DNA of 64,000 bases, from assembly GCA_024449915.1 (NCBI GenBank), contig JAMZAV010000068.1, positions 620,001 through 684,000 on the forward strand. The letters run 5' to 3'. Both the position numbers and the translations under genes were made by a program. The notes under the pieces were generated by a model. The model worked only from the letters and a program-made list of their open reading frames with translations. It had not been told where the DNA came from and made no database searches. Shown here in pieces: positions 1-12,655 of this stretch. The number at the start of each line of letters is the position of its first letter. Position 1 is the first letter of the stretch. This DNA comes from Sweltsa coloradensis. Lineage: Eukaryota > Arthropoda > Insecta > Plecoptera > Chloroperlidae.

Positions 1-1334
1 CCCCGATCATCCCTTAACTATGAAGAAATCCGCAATTCCCCGTTGCCAGAATGTTAAGCCTAATGTTACCCCTATTTGGTAAAAATTTCAAGTTTCTATC
101 ACCAAACACTGAATTGTTTTGCTAATCAACCCTTCAAACCAGCAGGGGTAGGCAACATGCAATAACGGGTGCCTGCACGGGATATCACGATGGCTCCAAG
201 GCAAAACTAGTAGGGTATGGTCCCTAGAACACGTGTGCCAAGTGCCTTGCTTGTATCAAAAAATGCAAGGTCAAGTCTCTTAACATCCGGACTATATAAG
301 GCAAAGTCAACGCGATGAAATTTTCCGACCAAATGGTGGTGATTTCGGTTATAATGCCATACTTGTATACTTGTGAAGACTGAAATGGCATTGCGTTCTC
401 TCTCCACTCCCACCGCTAATTCAACGTTAAGGTGGATAACGGTGTGATTCCTGGAATCCCCTGGGCCTCACAGAATCAGTACTGACTTGCCAATCTTGGC
501 ACCTCATCTTCTTCCTCATCCCTCCTTTCACCATCACTCTCGTCACGAACCTTTAATTCTCTCCAGCCTTTTTAAGAGGAGACAGTTCAGTAGACATTTT
601 ACAGTTAGTAAATTAATACCTTTTCTTGCAGTCTATTAGCGCCGTATTGGTATCACTTTTTTGTCTGTCATTCTGAACGTGTCACTGTTTTACATAAAAA
701 CAGCACATGATCATCGATTGAGAAGTTCCCCTTTAACAAGAATGATACAGACTGTTTTTTATTACGTTTGGTGTCAGGGCGGCGTGGCTAACACCAACCA
801 AAAGGGCATTAAGCTGTTTTATTTATTTAATTATTTTATTTATTTATTTAACGTCTATCCTATTTAGTTAAAAAACTGATTTACAAAGGAGAACAACTAA
901 ATAAATCTAGTAACATAGATGCAGACACAACAATGAAGTAAAAATCGAAATACTAATATTACAACAACAATGTATTAAAACACAATAATTTTGGTCAACA
1001 CGTACTTGTGAAACCATACATGGTTGTCAAGCAAGGATGTGTACACTATTCTATGATCATAGGAAAATATTTTCAAAATATACTACAAAAGGTAGGACTA
1101 CTAAAGAGCGGGGAGAAGTATTTACAAAAAGGTTATAATATAGATATAATTAATTAATTCAAAATTAAACAAATACAGAAAAGAAATAATTGATGAGACC
1201 TGCCTAACGGTGGATGTACCATTACAATATGTTTTTGTACTTTATTTTATAATCAAACCCAAAATCAACCAAATACATTTTGTGTTCATGAACCATTTAA
1301 AAAAAATTAAATGAGAGGATTAGTTTCCATTTTA
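1..1334. other. AT-rich DNA without recognisable gene
   Basis: No open reading frame here resembles a protein family I know. The only local structure is a T/A tract built on TTTA/ATTT steps around 815-860. It is probably intergenic or intronic. Confidence 0.5.
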
Positions 1335-2405
1335 GGATGAGCGTAGCGAGCGTAGCAAAGATTCCATTTCACTACACTGGAGAAAAAAATCCGGAATGTT
1401 TTTCTTTTTTTTTGTATTATTGTGTGTCTGTTAGCACGGTTCCAGCTAAACCTATACTCCAATTGCAATAAAATTTTATGGAGGCCTTTGAAATCTCTGA
1501 ACCAAGAACTACCACGTTTTTGAGCGCAATCGAAACATTATTTCTCATGAAAATAGCAATTTTACGATTTTTAAAAAAATTCTTCGACTTATAACACCTA
1601 CATGCTTTATCCGAATGTAATGATTTTTTCACAGAACCTTTATTTTATGAACTTATATATTCGTATGAAATTCGAGCGCAATAAAAAATTATTGCTTATG
1701 AAAATTGCAATTTTACATTTAAAAAAAAAATTTAAACTTTCTTCGACTTATAACACCTACATGCCTTATCCGATTGCAAATTTTTTTTTACAGAACCTTA
1801 ATTTTATGAATTTATATATTCGTGTGAAACTTGAGCGCAATCGAAAAATAATTTTTCATGAAAATCACAATTTTACGATTTTTTCGATTTTTTTAAACAT
1901 TCTTTGACTTATAACACCTACATGCTTTACCCGATTGTAATGATTTTTTCACAGAACCTTAATTTCATGAATTAATATATTCGTTTGAAATTTGAGCGTA
2001 ATAAAAGAATTATTTTTCATGAAAATCGCAATTTTACGTTTTTTTTTTGTTTTTTTTTTACATTTCTTTGACTTATAACACCTTCATGCTTTATCCGATT
2101 GTAACGATTTTTATACAGAAAGAGAGGTGTTATAAGTCGAAGAAATTTTTTAACATCGAAAAAAATCGTAAAATTGCGATTTTCATAAGAAATAATTTTT
2201 CGATTGTGCTCAAAAACGTGGCAGTTCTAAGTTAGAGAGTTCGAAGGTCTCCAGAAAATTTCATCGCAATTGGAGTATCGGTTTAGCCGGAATCGTGCTA
2301 ACAGACAGACAAAAATACAAAAAGAAAGAAAGAAAGAAAAAAAAATCTGGATTTTTTCTCCAATGTAGTGAAATGGAATCTTCGCTTCGCTAGCTACGCT
2401 CATCC
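1335..2405. mobile_element. TIR element (GGATGAGCG family), copy 1, with internal tandem units
   Basis: The two ends are inverted copies of each other. The left arm (about 1335-1602) begins GGATGAGCGTAGCGAGC and the right arm (about 2127-2405) ends with its reverse complement, GCTACGCTCATCC. The arms match over roughly 270 bp with scattered differences, including the shared ATTCCATTTCACTACA stretch. Between them lie at least three head-to-tail units of about 160 bp; the junction string CATGC recurs at 1601, 1760, 1921 and 2085. No coding capacity is visible, so this looks like a non-autonomous DNA transposon or foldback-type element. No clear target-site duplication was found. Related copies occur at 20731-21363, 25656-26180 and 60779-61513. 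Confidence 0.7.
1601..2110. repeat. ~160-bp tandem repeat array inside TIR element
   Basis: Three imperfect units of 159, 161 and 164 bp, each holding the same series: TTATCCGATTGTAATGA, a T-run, ACAGAACCTTAATTT, a TATATATTCG block, GAGCGCAAT, ATTTTACG and CGACTTATAACACC. The units differ mostly in the length of T and A runs and in a few substitutions. Another one to two units in the opposite orientation occur in the copy at 20780-21060. Confidence 0.75.
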
Positions 2406-5400
2406 AATAAGTGCAAAGTTTATTATATCTGTGCAAGTGAACCTATATAAATTCTCCCTACTCCATGTGAACATATTTTTAAAACATAATGAGAATACAT
2501 GCTACTACAATCTACATCATCGTAATTCCTTCCTTACCAGAACATCTTCATACACCACGCCTGCACCAATTTGGTCTTATCATTGGGGCGCACACCAGCA
2601 AGGCATAGCCCGAGACAGCCATGGCTTTAGCGTTAATCTTTCATAATGGCCATCATTATCTCAATTGCCGGAGTTGATGAGTTGATATAATGTTATTGTT
2701 TAGTATGTGCTTAAAGTGACAGCTTTGACATCAACCTTACACCACTCAATCACTTGTGAACTGTTTGTTGACAACAACCTGTCAATAACAATGATCAAAT
2801 AACATTAATAAGTTATAGGAATACACGTTCTCTTGTCAGAATTTTTACGTTTGCTTATTTATGCGATTTTGTTTCTTTCTGGTCGCTGTCAAATAATATG
2901 TTGATTTGATTTAAAGCACATCTTAATTTCCTCGCCAAAAACAAGTGTAATCTCTTTGAAACGTTGAAATAAATATATAACTCCATAGCGTGTTGACGTA
3001 ATTGTTTGATTAAATGCACGTGCATTCTTGTTTGGGGCATCGAATATAGATAGGGTGCCCCAACCAAGAAGAATACATTTGAAGTCTTTCTAAGGAAACA
3101 AGCATCTGAAAAACCATATCGAAATGTTTTGAAAGAAAGAGAGAAACAAGTATGAATGTCAGAGGATCGTGTGTGAACGTTAGTACAAATGTCAAGAAGA
3201 CAAGGTATGACTCGTTGGTAACAAGTCCCAGAAGACGACTGTTATATGAGAGGGGACTTCATCTCATGTGTAAGCGACGGTGACATGACACGGTGTAGTT
3301 TTGTCTTATTTTCTGACGTAAACAATGCTTGGATGCATAAGTGGTAAGTTATGATGGTTTGGGTTATTCACCAGTCATGATATTTTATGAATATTCTACA
3401 TTCTTATAAAATAAAGAAACAAAATAACAAGGCAAGAGAGTAAAGGCAATCATTGTCCTACGTAAAAATGTTTTATGTTCCTGGCACAGTTGTGAAAATA
3501 GTTACGAAAAAACTACCCTACGACCTGAATGGATAAACAAACGTTATTTAAAAACAAATGAGCAGTATGGTACGATAAAATTGTCTTACAGACATATTTT
3601 GACAGATAAAACATACACTGATGAAAACATTTGTTTGTGGTCTCAAGTAATGCTAACAAATACAACTTGTATTAAATATATGAATATTCAACAATGACAA
3701 GAGACAAACAGAATAAACTCATTGCACTTCAGGGACGGACAAGATGAGAATTTTACTAATCTCGTTTCTTCGCTCCTTCCTTATACTCAAAAGAGATATG
3801 TAATAAAAGGTAATAGTCATGTTGGTTGGTGGCATCTACATCAACATGTGCTGTTCAGTATTATTAAAATAATACTAACTACTGACGTGTGAATGCAAAG
3901 TGGCCTTAAGTTATTTGCTACAATTTGAATTAATCTGTTTATAGGCAAAGCTCTCACTAATTTAAACTATATTAATCCTTTAATGTTAAAATCCATTTTG
4001 GCATTTAAATTGTAAATTGAACACTTTTCAATTTAGTGAATTCCTTTGGGAGTATGGGGATTATTAATTATTCAATTGAATCAAAAAACAAAATAATTCT
4101 TTAAAAGGTTCTTTAATTAAAGTAAGCAGAATGTATTAAATAGAGTGTAAATAGAACATTATTGTTGTAAAACAATAATGGATTGGTCAATATTGCAACA
4201 TACTTTTTATTTCAATTTCATAAATCGGGAAATAATCCTGTAAGTGTAATTGATTTTCATAAAATGCAACAGACTTGTAATGAGAAATATCAATTATAAA
4301 TAGATACACATTCTATAATTATGTTAGATTTATTTGAGAAATACAATTATATTCATTTAAACATAGTTTTTGGTTAGTTAGAGCTTCCACATCATGGTTA
4401 ACATTGAACCGAGAATGTTATTTTGAAACATAATGTACTGCGAGGTGGACTAGCAATATCGTCTATGTCTAAAACAGATGTCTGAAGTCGTCCTAAAGCG
4501 TTTTAGGGGATCAGCTTGAGCGCTGACAGAGGAGGCTTAGTGATACACACGTGACACTAATTCTCTAATTCGGAAGGAAGGGAATCCTAAGGCAAATGCT
4601 GGGACTGAGACTTCAAATAGTCCTAAGACACTCCTGCTTGCCATACAAATGCAGGTTTATAATCGAGGTAAGCACGGAATAAGTTGCAATAGGTGCAGTA
4701 ATTGAATGTATTATGCATCGATTTGTTTATGTGTAACATTATAAATTTGATAACGATAATACTAAAAAACTAAAAAAAATCGTTCAAATGTTATTATCAT
4801 TGTAAGTATAAGTTTAATTTCACTGCACAAATGAATACTTAACATACTTAAAATAAATACAAAAACTATTAGTATGCATTGCTGAACAAAAAACAAGTAA
4901 ACCAATGTTCTGCAAATAATATTTATTTGTGAATGTTAACATTCCGTTGTACCACAACAAACCGCTGGAAATCGCTTCTAAAAACACTAGGCTTATATTT
5001 AATTTTTTGCTACTGAAGAGTGAAAACACGGAACTAAACTTGAAACTTTTCGGACGCAGTTATTTAAAACATACTAACAAAGTATTTGCATTTACGGGAG
5101 TACTGTACCCAAAATGCTGTGTTTGGTGGATCATAACAAATTAGACTATGTGCTATTATTAATAACAATAAGAGAAACGTGAAAATAGTACTCAAATGTA
5201 CTTTTTGAAACGCTACGAAGTGCATTTTTTAAGTTTAAACCAAGGTTTGTGGAAAACAATTTAGATACTGTTCTCAAACTTTGTATAACAATTTTGATTG
5301 ATTTAATTTTTATTCAACAGGTATGACAATGTAAATTACAAATGTCACCTTGTGTACAATTTTTAATGTGTCTAGAAATAAATGCTATACACAATTCTAC

Positions 5401-5454
5401 AAAGTTAAAGTCGAAGTACTATAACATGTAGCTGTCAAATAATTTGATCACGCT
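2406..5454. other. AT-rich DNA without recognisable gene
   Basis: No coding sequence, RNA gene or strong repeat was recognised. The open frames are short, lack family motifs and look like chance frames in AT-rich DNA. Small inverted repeats such as CATTATTGTT and its complement near 4160-4183 are ordinary for this base composition. Confidence 0.45.
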
Positions 5455-5730
5455 TCTTCTGAGCGTGCGTGTGCGTGTTGTTGGTCGCCGCCGAGGTTTG
5501 TGGGGGGGGGGGGGCGCTATCCAGATTCTTGTCGGAGAGCAAATGACTCGACCCCCGGTAATTTATCGGCGCCCCCATGCGTCGCGACGCAGGGTGTGGC
5601 CGTGCACTTCCATCTAGCCAAGACGGGCGCTGATTGTGAGCTGAAGAATACAGAGTAATGAAGGGCTGCCCGGTCAATAGGACACCGGAAGTCCGCGTCT
5701 CGGGTAGGTGGGTGGGTGGGTGCTATTGAA
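5455..5730. other. GC-rich patch with 14-G run
   Basis: This stretch is far more GC- and CpG-rich than its surroundings. It holds a run of about 14 G near 5500-5514 and a GGTGGGTGGGTGGGTG tract at its right edge. An 80-codon frame crosses it on the minus strand, but it contains low-complexity proline and histidine-threonine tracts encoded by the simple sequence and matches no family I know. A regulatory or repeat-derived patch is as likely as an exon. Confidence 0.35.
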
Positions 5731-6171
5731 CGTATTCGATTGGATTGATCTGAGGGTGCGAACTGAGGATTTTATTATGGGTCATTTAAGAAGTGGGGAA
5801 ATCACACAACGAGCTCACTCACTTGGCGTAATAATATTTAATACAATTCAGAAATTAAATTCACTACGACATAATATCCCTTGTAAAATACAATTCTTCA
5901 TTCTGTACATATAATTGCATTGAGAAAAATTTGGTGTGTATATAAAATCATACTATTACAAAATATTATAACAATATTTTTATTAAACCAATTGATAATG
6001 TTGGTGGATACTTCGTTTAATCTCATAGCAATCATTAGTTCAAACATGCCTTGAACATTTCACTACATTAAAAGTACAGTTAGTCGAGTATATTTTTAAA
6101 CATTGTATAAGATTATATTGCCTGTCTTAATGTTTGAGTGGAAAAGCGACCACCAATTTATTGAACTCCGC
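5731..6171. other. AT-rich DNA without recognisable gene
   Basis: Nothing recognisable; a plain AT-rich spacer up to the SINE pair. Confidence 0.45.
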
Positions 6172-6250
6172 CAATTTGTTAATATTTAATACAATTCATA
6201 AATTACAAAACCACATTCCAGGTAGACGTCTTAGCCACCGAGATGGTAAA
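6172..6250 (-). repeat. tRNA-derived SINE, minus-strand copy (partial)
   Basis: Read on the minus strand this starts with a head CATCTCGGTGGCTAAGACG, continues through CCTGGAATGTGG, then runs into TTTTGTAATTTATGAATTG and TATTAAATATTAACAA. This is the same head and body as the SINE at 22409, but the segment with the B-box is missing. It lies head-to-head with the plus-strand copy starting near 6265. Confidence 0.65.
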
Positions 6251-6264
6251 TGGTAAATGAAAGT

Positions 6265-6411
6265 TACCATCTCGGTGGTCTAGTCTAGTGGTCTGTGGGA
6301 GACCCGGGTCGAACCCCGGTCGGGATGGATTTTAAAATTTGGAATTGTACTAAATATTAACAATTTAACCAACCGGAGTGTTTCCCGAATTATTAAATCG
6401 AGAAATCCGTC
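6265..6411 (+). repeat. tRNA-derived SINE, plus-strand copy
   Basis: The head CATCTCGGTGGTCTAGT resembles a pol III A-box, and GGGTCGAACCCCGG resembles a B-box. They are followed by GGGATGGATTTTAAAA, a body containing ACTAAATATTAACAATTT, and the family tail GGAGTGTTTCCCGA plus AAATCGAGAAAT. The anticodon arm is degenerate, so this is a SINE rather than a working tRNA gene. Confidence 0.7.
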
Positions 6412-7382
6412 AAATTGGTTGCTTTTGTACTTTTCGAGGTGTATACACTATCATGTTTAACCTTGGTTTTATAGTAGGCGACTATGACACTGTTACGTTA
6501 GAACTTAAAACAGAAATTAAAAAAGTGCCTCGACCGGAGAGCCAAGAACCCGGGTTCAGTCCCCGTTGGAGGTATTTTTTTTAAATTTCTGTCTAAAGTA
6601 CTAACTCTATTATCGTTATCCATTGTATTTGACAACAGAATAAATCACTCACATCATCATTATTGTATGCATGACGAGAAGTACTTGTTTATTTTTCATA
6701 AACTAATAGACATTGGCAGATTAAACATTTCACCATCCGTTTAACTTTACATTTACTGATAATAACGGCTACAAAATGAAAACGATTGATATTAATATTT
6801 TATTATGTTCGGTGTTTCCAATGACATTTTCATGTTTAACAATTCTCTTATGACGTATTGTAATTGTATTGCTTTCACATTTTTCGTAATGAATATCACG
6901 GTTTTATTATTCGCATGGTTATCAATTCCAAATACAAATACAAACACTAACTTCGTTTTTTTTCTAGTCAATGAAATTCATTAAACGGTACAACAGTCAC
7001 ATCAAAATAATATAACATGATTTCGTTCTCAGTTCAAAACACGACGTTAAAACTACAATGCACCTTCTTGGGCAAACGTGGAAGTTGTGTCTGCCTTAAA
7101 CTACACCAAACTTTTAAGAAGTCTAAACCAAACACGCTGCGAACAGCACTAAACTCCCACATCAGTGTACCAGACGCCTGGAGACGAAAGCGGTGCTGAT
7201 GTCGACAAAACGAAAAGACGCATACATAATCTGCATTATGCTATGATGGGGCTAGCCCATGAATAACGCAACGGGTGTTTCAAAAACGAATGTTGAGTCT
7301 ACCACATCAAATCGAATATTCAAAAGGTGGTATGCAAATTTAAGTATGTTGTGAATTGCAAATTGTTTTAACATACGTTAAA
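6412..7382. other. Spacer with tRNA-like fragment and small dispersed repeat
   Basis: Two minor items occur here. Around 6452-6485, TTAACCTTGGTTTTATAGTA recurs almost unchanged near 27340. Around 6525-6572 there is a tRNA-3'-half-like string containing CCCGGGTTCAGTCCCC, without a matching D-arm. The rest, including a 60-codon frame at 7017-7199, shows no recognisable domain. Confidence 0.4.
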
Positions 7383-8045
7383 GGGGTATTCACCAGCTAA
7401 ACTAAAAAATATATTTCATTCAGGCTAACTTAGGAATTAACAGAAAAATTATTGGGTCCACCATTGACCCCCCAAAAATTGTCAAACTTTGTATTTTTCG
7501 AGCTAGATCCCATCGGCAAAAATCTCCCATAAAGAAATAACATGGAGACGATCTTTATGCCCCGTGACCTTGAAGGATTTTGATCCAAAAAAATATTTGC
7601 CATTATTGACGTACTCTACAGCCTTTTCTGTAAATCTTCTTTGTTTTTATTTGTAATTTGGGCTATAAAGGCCCGGAGGGGGGCGGGGGGTAAAGTGATT
7701 CGCTCAAAATATGTTGATTACCAAGAAGGGGTGTGATTTTGGAATGCATATTTTTGCGTATTTTAGTGTATATTTGTGCCCAGTTTCAAGACACGATGTA
7801 ATAAAGGGTCATTTTAGATTGGTGATACTCTAGTATCTATGTGGAAGAAAAAAAAGCAGGTTAAAGCCGATTTAAAGAAATTTTCCATAACGCCAATTTC
7901 CGTTTTTTTTCTGTATCAAAAAAATAAAAAAATTCGTGTCAAATCACGGTTACAAGATACAATTTTTAAACGGTCATTTTATTGTAGTATTTTGCTATGG
8001 ATTATGTGGTTTTAAAAATGGGGGTGATAGCCCCTTTAAGTACCC
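7383..8045 (+). repeat. Dispersed repeat, copy A
   Basis: Much of this block is repeated in inverted orientation at 51620-52300. The shared parts include GGTATTCACCAGCTAAACT, AAAAATTATTGGGTCCACC, TTTTTCGAGCTAGATCCCAT, CATAAAGAAATAACATGG and the string TTTATGCCCCGTGACCT. The distal part (about 7937-8040) also matches. A segment around 7737-7830 has a further diverged relative at about 39455-39545. No coding frame runs through it. The middle carries GGAGGGGGGCGGGGGG. It looks like an old non-coding transposon or the untranslated part of one. Confidence 0.65.
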
Positions 8046-8978
8046 CCTTTAAGTATTTTAGATCGGATACTAGAGAATAGGTTTGTTACTCGTTAAAAAA
8101 TAAAATACGAATTTATCTAGCCGTATTAATGGTTATTCCCAGTCATGAGTCATCATAACAAACATGAACATTAACTATACCGGTAACGCAGGTACTTGGT
8201 GCCTAAAGCCCGACACTATGATTCTGGAAGACACCGTTTCGATATCGACAATTCTGACGTTTTAGGGATTGAGTTCACTCAAACATCCCTTTGGCATCAC
8301 ATGACTGTGCAATTACCCTAACGACATTGATTTAGTTAGTGGTTGCACAATATCATGGTAACTACGAGAAATTACAAAAAAAACATTACATTGCGAAAAC
8401 ATGTTGTTCTCAAGGTTAACATCGTTATGGAATATAACATAAATGTAGAGTTTAAAAAAACTATTTTAAATAATAATTATTATTTTCTCATGTACCAGCT
8501 ATACTTGTTACATATTCACTTCTATATCAACAACACACAAGATCAGTGAAGGCAACTTTCATTAAGAGTAATTTAAATAAATTGAAATTTGGACTACACG
8601 GTGGAAACAGTTTCGTTACATACATATATATTTTTACATTTTTTGTCATTTTGTCTGTGTATAATGTTTTAAATGTATTAAAATGTTGCAATAAAATAAA
8701 AAGAAAAAAATGGAATAAAAATTTATTATATATTTCATAACAAATAATAATAATAACCTATTATAATATTATGTTGTTAGTTAAGAGCACATAACAATTC
8801 TGTTCGCTCGGCCGACTGACACCACAGATGATTGAAATTTTCGACAGTTGTCATGGAAGCAGAAATGGAGGGCTCTACTGTAACACTTTTCTAAAATTTG
8901 CTTTTAAATAATAAAAATAAAAAATAATTTTTACGATTTTGGATTTTGTTAAAAAGTGTAAAATTGTCGATATTCGTG
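8046..8978. other. AT-rich DNA without recognisable gene
   Basis: No recognisable coding or RNA feature. It is very AT-rich around 8450-8770, so the open frames there are expected by chance. Confidence 0.45.
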
Positions 8979-9110
8979 ATGTTTATCTGGATAATTAACG
9001 CAAAGTATTGTTGGCCGTGGGACTGGCCATGCATGTGCAAGGTTTTATGTGCGTCGGATACTTTCTGGCCGAGCGAATACAAGAACGTATTGTACACGGT
9101 CACCGTGTGT
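8979..9110 (+). CDS. Candidate first coding exon with signal-like N-terminus
   Basis: From an ATG at 8979 a frame of exactly 44 codons runs to a perfect splice-donor consensus (GTGT|GTAAGT, GT at 9111), leaving phase 0. The peptide begins MFIWIINAKYCWPW, a short hydrophobic lead, and then has closely spaced cysteines (CMCKVLC) and aromatic residues. The pattern is compatible with a secreted or membrane protein, loosely like the cysteine-rich cap of leucine-rich-repeat proteins, but I do not recognise a family. The frame is open upstream to about 8940. The segment is more GC-rich than its flanks. No downstream exon was identified in the window, so this is only a candidate. Confidence 0.25.
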
Positions 9111-12100
9111 GTAAGTAAAGAGTTGTATGGGGTTAGATTATTATGAAAGTAGGAACATACGTACTTATTTCATTGGTAATACAGAGTTTAAAATGTATTT
9201 AAACAAAACAATTGCATATTTGTATGTGTTTTTGTATTTATGAGTGATGAGACGTGATGTGTCCAAAATGTGGGTCAAAAGTTCAAGAGTAAACTAAAGC
9301 AATGGACACTATTCTTTTTGGGACGTTTCTTTCTCTGTTTTCTATTCGATGAAGCTTTTTGTGTGTATCGCTTGAAGGAAAAGTATCTGTAGAAGCATCG
9401 ACATGTGGAGATAATTGAAAGCACTTAAAATGCCCTAGGATGTATTACAAACAAGCACTTTTCTCGCGACTGATAGAAACCTTGATGGAAATGTCCAATC
9501 TTAATGAATGTTGGACTCCTATAAATATAGCCTGGGCTTGTCACTTAGAATTCATGTTTATTAATGTACTTATAATTTTCGCCAGTTCCCTTAAGGATGG
9601 TAACAAACGAAATATAATTCAGTTGTTTACGAGAGTACAAATTAAAAACACTCGTAGAAAAGTTATTGAGTTTTCAACTTATTCGCCCAAACTGTTGAGT
9701 TTTTCTTGTGTAGCGCGGCATTAATAGGCTCTTTTTCGCACGAGACGCGAGTACACGGCTGACAATACGTGGCATAAGAACTGCAACCGTCTGTCGTCTG
9801 CCGCTCCGAACTGAAGTAAAAATGGTTTACATTGAAACTATTTAAACACAACGTGCTTTTTCTCTCCAAAGATAAATTATGACCTTACTCAATATCAAGA
9901 ACGCAATTATTTAATGCACTTAGGCCTACATGTGAATCCCCAAAAGAATTAAGTATTTGAGCAACGGGCACAAAAACTCAATTTCTTAGTTTTCATCGCT
10001 TTCTTTGAGATCATTAGTTTTGTCATGAAGAAGAATTCATATGTTAATTTCGGTTTATGCCCGAACACCATAATTAATATTAATTAACTTTGGTATTACA
10101 CTTTCGTGGCCGAATTTGGCCATAGAGCCCAAATAGCATTGGTAAAGCGGGAATGGTATTTTAATGCGGGAAATAAACAGTATCACAAATATTATGAATA
10201 TGTTAAAGTACAAAAATAAAGAATTGTTACTGACTTTCACAATTATTTGTTCAGCGTATTTTTTTTTAGATTCTTTGTCCTGCGTATAAATTCGCATTCT
10301 TCCACATTATATTAACATCTATTTTCAAATTGTTTTTGTAACAACCCACATATTCATGGTTAGTTATTAATTTTGTTTTCTTTTAATTAAAAAAATAAGT
10401 TCATAATCATTTAATAATATCATCATTATAAAACCAATTTCTATTGTTACGTTGGAACACAGCTCAGACGTGAAATGTTTTAAAAAGGTCAAAACACATT
10501 ACCACTGTTAAACTAACTCTAAAACAAACTTTGGTGACTATTTCCCAAACTTTCTAACTGCTGCGAATAGCCAGACAATTCCAAAACCAGTGGTAATTTA
10601 TACGTTGAGGTGTTTACGTAAAATTTTCGTTCAATACTAAGCCTAGCGGGTCACGACCACTGCCAAAGATAGCAGGTGTTTGCAGATGATGAACGGTTAG
10701 AGAGTTAGCGTGGTATATTTTTACAATGATCATAACGACGAAACAAGAACTTTGTACAAGAACTTGAACAAACTAAACATAATTCAGATTCAATTATTTG
10801 AAGTTGTTTTGAAGCCATGAATCAATTTCACGGTTATATTAGATTCACATCTCTCGCAATAAAATTTGTAAAAGCTTTATTGCCTTTCCAGAGAATTACG
10901 ACGATTTTAGTTTGAGTATTCAATCAATGGGCGTTATAGTTTTCTTTACGAGCTGTGGCCACCTGGGGCTATAAACCCCTCTTTGCAGGAGATAACTTTG
11001 ATATATACACTTTTAGTAGTCCTCAGGGCCCCTTTCAAAGGTCGCACAGCGCACTTCTGACCGAATCCAATTTAATAATTGCAACAAAGAATGCGATTCT
11101 TCGAGGGAGGATTTATTTGCTAGGTTTGTAATATTGTTTTTAACTCTCGGCGATCTATCATGGCCGGGATACAGTCAATAGATTCAGCTGTAGTGATTAA
11201 CGTGCTATTGTGCCCTTTACGGTAGCATGAAAAACTCGAGCTTTTCAATACACAATCATCTGACAGAACCAATTTATCGCACTATGCTCTATCAATATAA
11301 AATTATATTTTAAATTTGAAAAGTAAATAGGAATTGAAAATGAAGATGCAGATAATCATGAACGATTCTTCTCTGTCGCTACACTTTTCTGACCATCCAT
11401 CTAAACGTCCGTCTGTGCATATGTCACATCTCACGATAAAAACAGAATATCACTCATTATAATGTGTTTTTTTGTTGACAATGCCCTTCAACAAGTATGA
11501 CAAATAATGTTTTGTTGGCCCTGGGATCGGGTGGGGGGGGCGGCGAGGCATGTCCTATTTGTAGGGGAATATCTATAACCCCGGCACCTTAATCAACAAG
11601 GAGACATGAACGCTGGATTAAACGTTGTATCTAATGGTAGGCTACGCTCGCCATTTTGGTTCTACCGTACCTGTTATTTTCGGAAGAAAATCATAATGTT
11701 CATCGAATAAATACGCCTTTAAAAAATAGCTTTAAATAAAAACTCGTGATCTATTTTAATGTTAATGGGTTGTTTTCATATTTGAGTGCGTTCATGAGCA
11801 ATATTTTCATCGGCTTCAATTATGTACCTCAATGAGTTTTTCCGGTTTAGTTAAATATATTTGCATACATTGATTCGAAAAATAAGCAAATAACAATATA
11901 AATGCGTTACGATTCAAGCTTAAATGTTATATACCACATCAAGTTTCTAATTCCCTAACTATAAATTTAATTGGCAATTGCATATATAAATCCTTACATA
12001 CATTACTTCGGCACAAATACATTTTAAACTATACTTCTGATAAAATCTGAAAATGTGTGTTTCATGTAATTAAGTCTGAATATTGTCATCTGTGTATTAT

Positions 12101-12620
12101 GAACATCACAATACTCTTGTTTTCGTAATATTAATGTATTTGGACAACATTGTGGATGCATAATTCCATATTATTATTTTGTATCGTCCAATACAATGAG
12201 TGCAGCGTAAAAGTGTTGAGTGAGCATTTTGCTGTCCACTCAACAACAACATATTTCAGTACAACTAACCATTCGAAATGATTGATTAATTTATATTGAA
12301 TGGATATTAAAGATAATTGGTCAGATTTTCTTCTAACCTACCTCTTTACAAACTGGCCTTCGTCATATTTTCAATTTGCTCACAGCACGTTTTAGTTATT
12401 ATCAGAAACCTAATTCACTTACCAACGATGTTTTAATGAATTATTAGTGAAATCGTGATAATGACAACACACATATTACCTAATCGATGACTTATCATGA
12501 TGAATATCTGAGTAGATACAATTCTTTTGTCATTCGGTAATATCTAAACTCACAAGCATCATTCAAACTATTCAAATTTTCCGGAAGGCTATCCTCATCC
12601 CCCGTCCACAGGTTCCCCAA
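9111..12620. other. Long stretch without recognisable gene
   Basis: No domain, RNA gene or clear mobile element. There is a G-run near 11530-11542. The frames of 80-94 codons at 9440-9724 and 10055-10297 show no conserved motif. Confidence 0.45.
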
Positions 12621-12655
12621 AAATATTCTATAATAACAATTATTATAGAATATTT
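12621..12655. repeat. Perfect 16-bp AT hairpin
   Basis: Two perfect 16-bp arms (AAATATTCTATAATAA and its complement) flank a 3-nt loop CAA. Such a hairpin can arise from AT-rich replication slippage. It is not followed by a T-tract and no gene is adjacent. Confidence 0.6.

Noticed and set aside
1601..2110. CRISPR-like regular repeats
   Set aside because: Units are long, directly adjacent and diverged with no spacers; this is a tandem repeat in a eukaryotic transposon.
5435..5677. 80-codon minus-strand frame with PPPP and HTHTH tracts
   Set aside because: The tracts come from the poly-G and GTGCGTGT simple sequence; no homology recognised.
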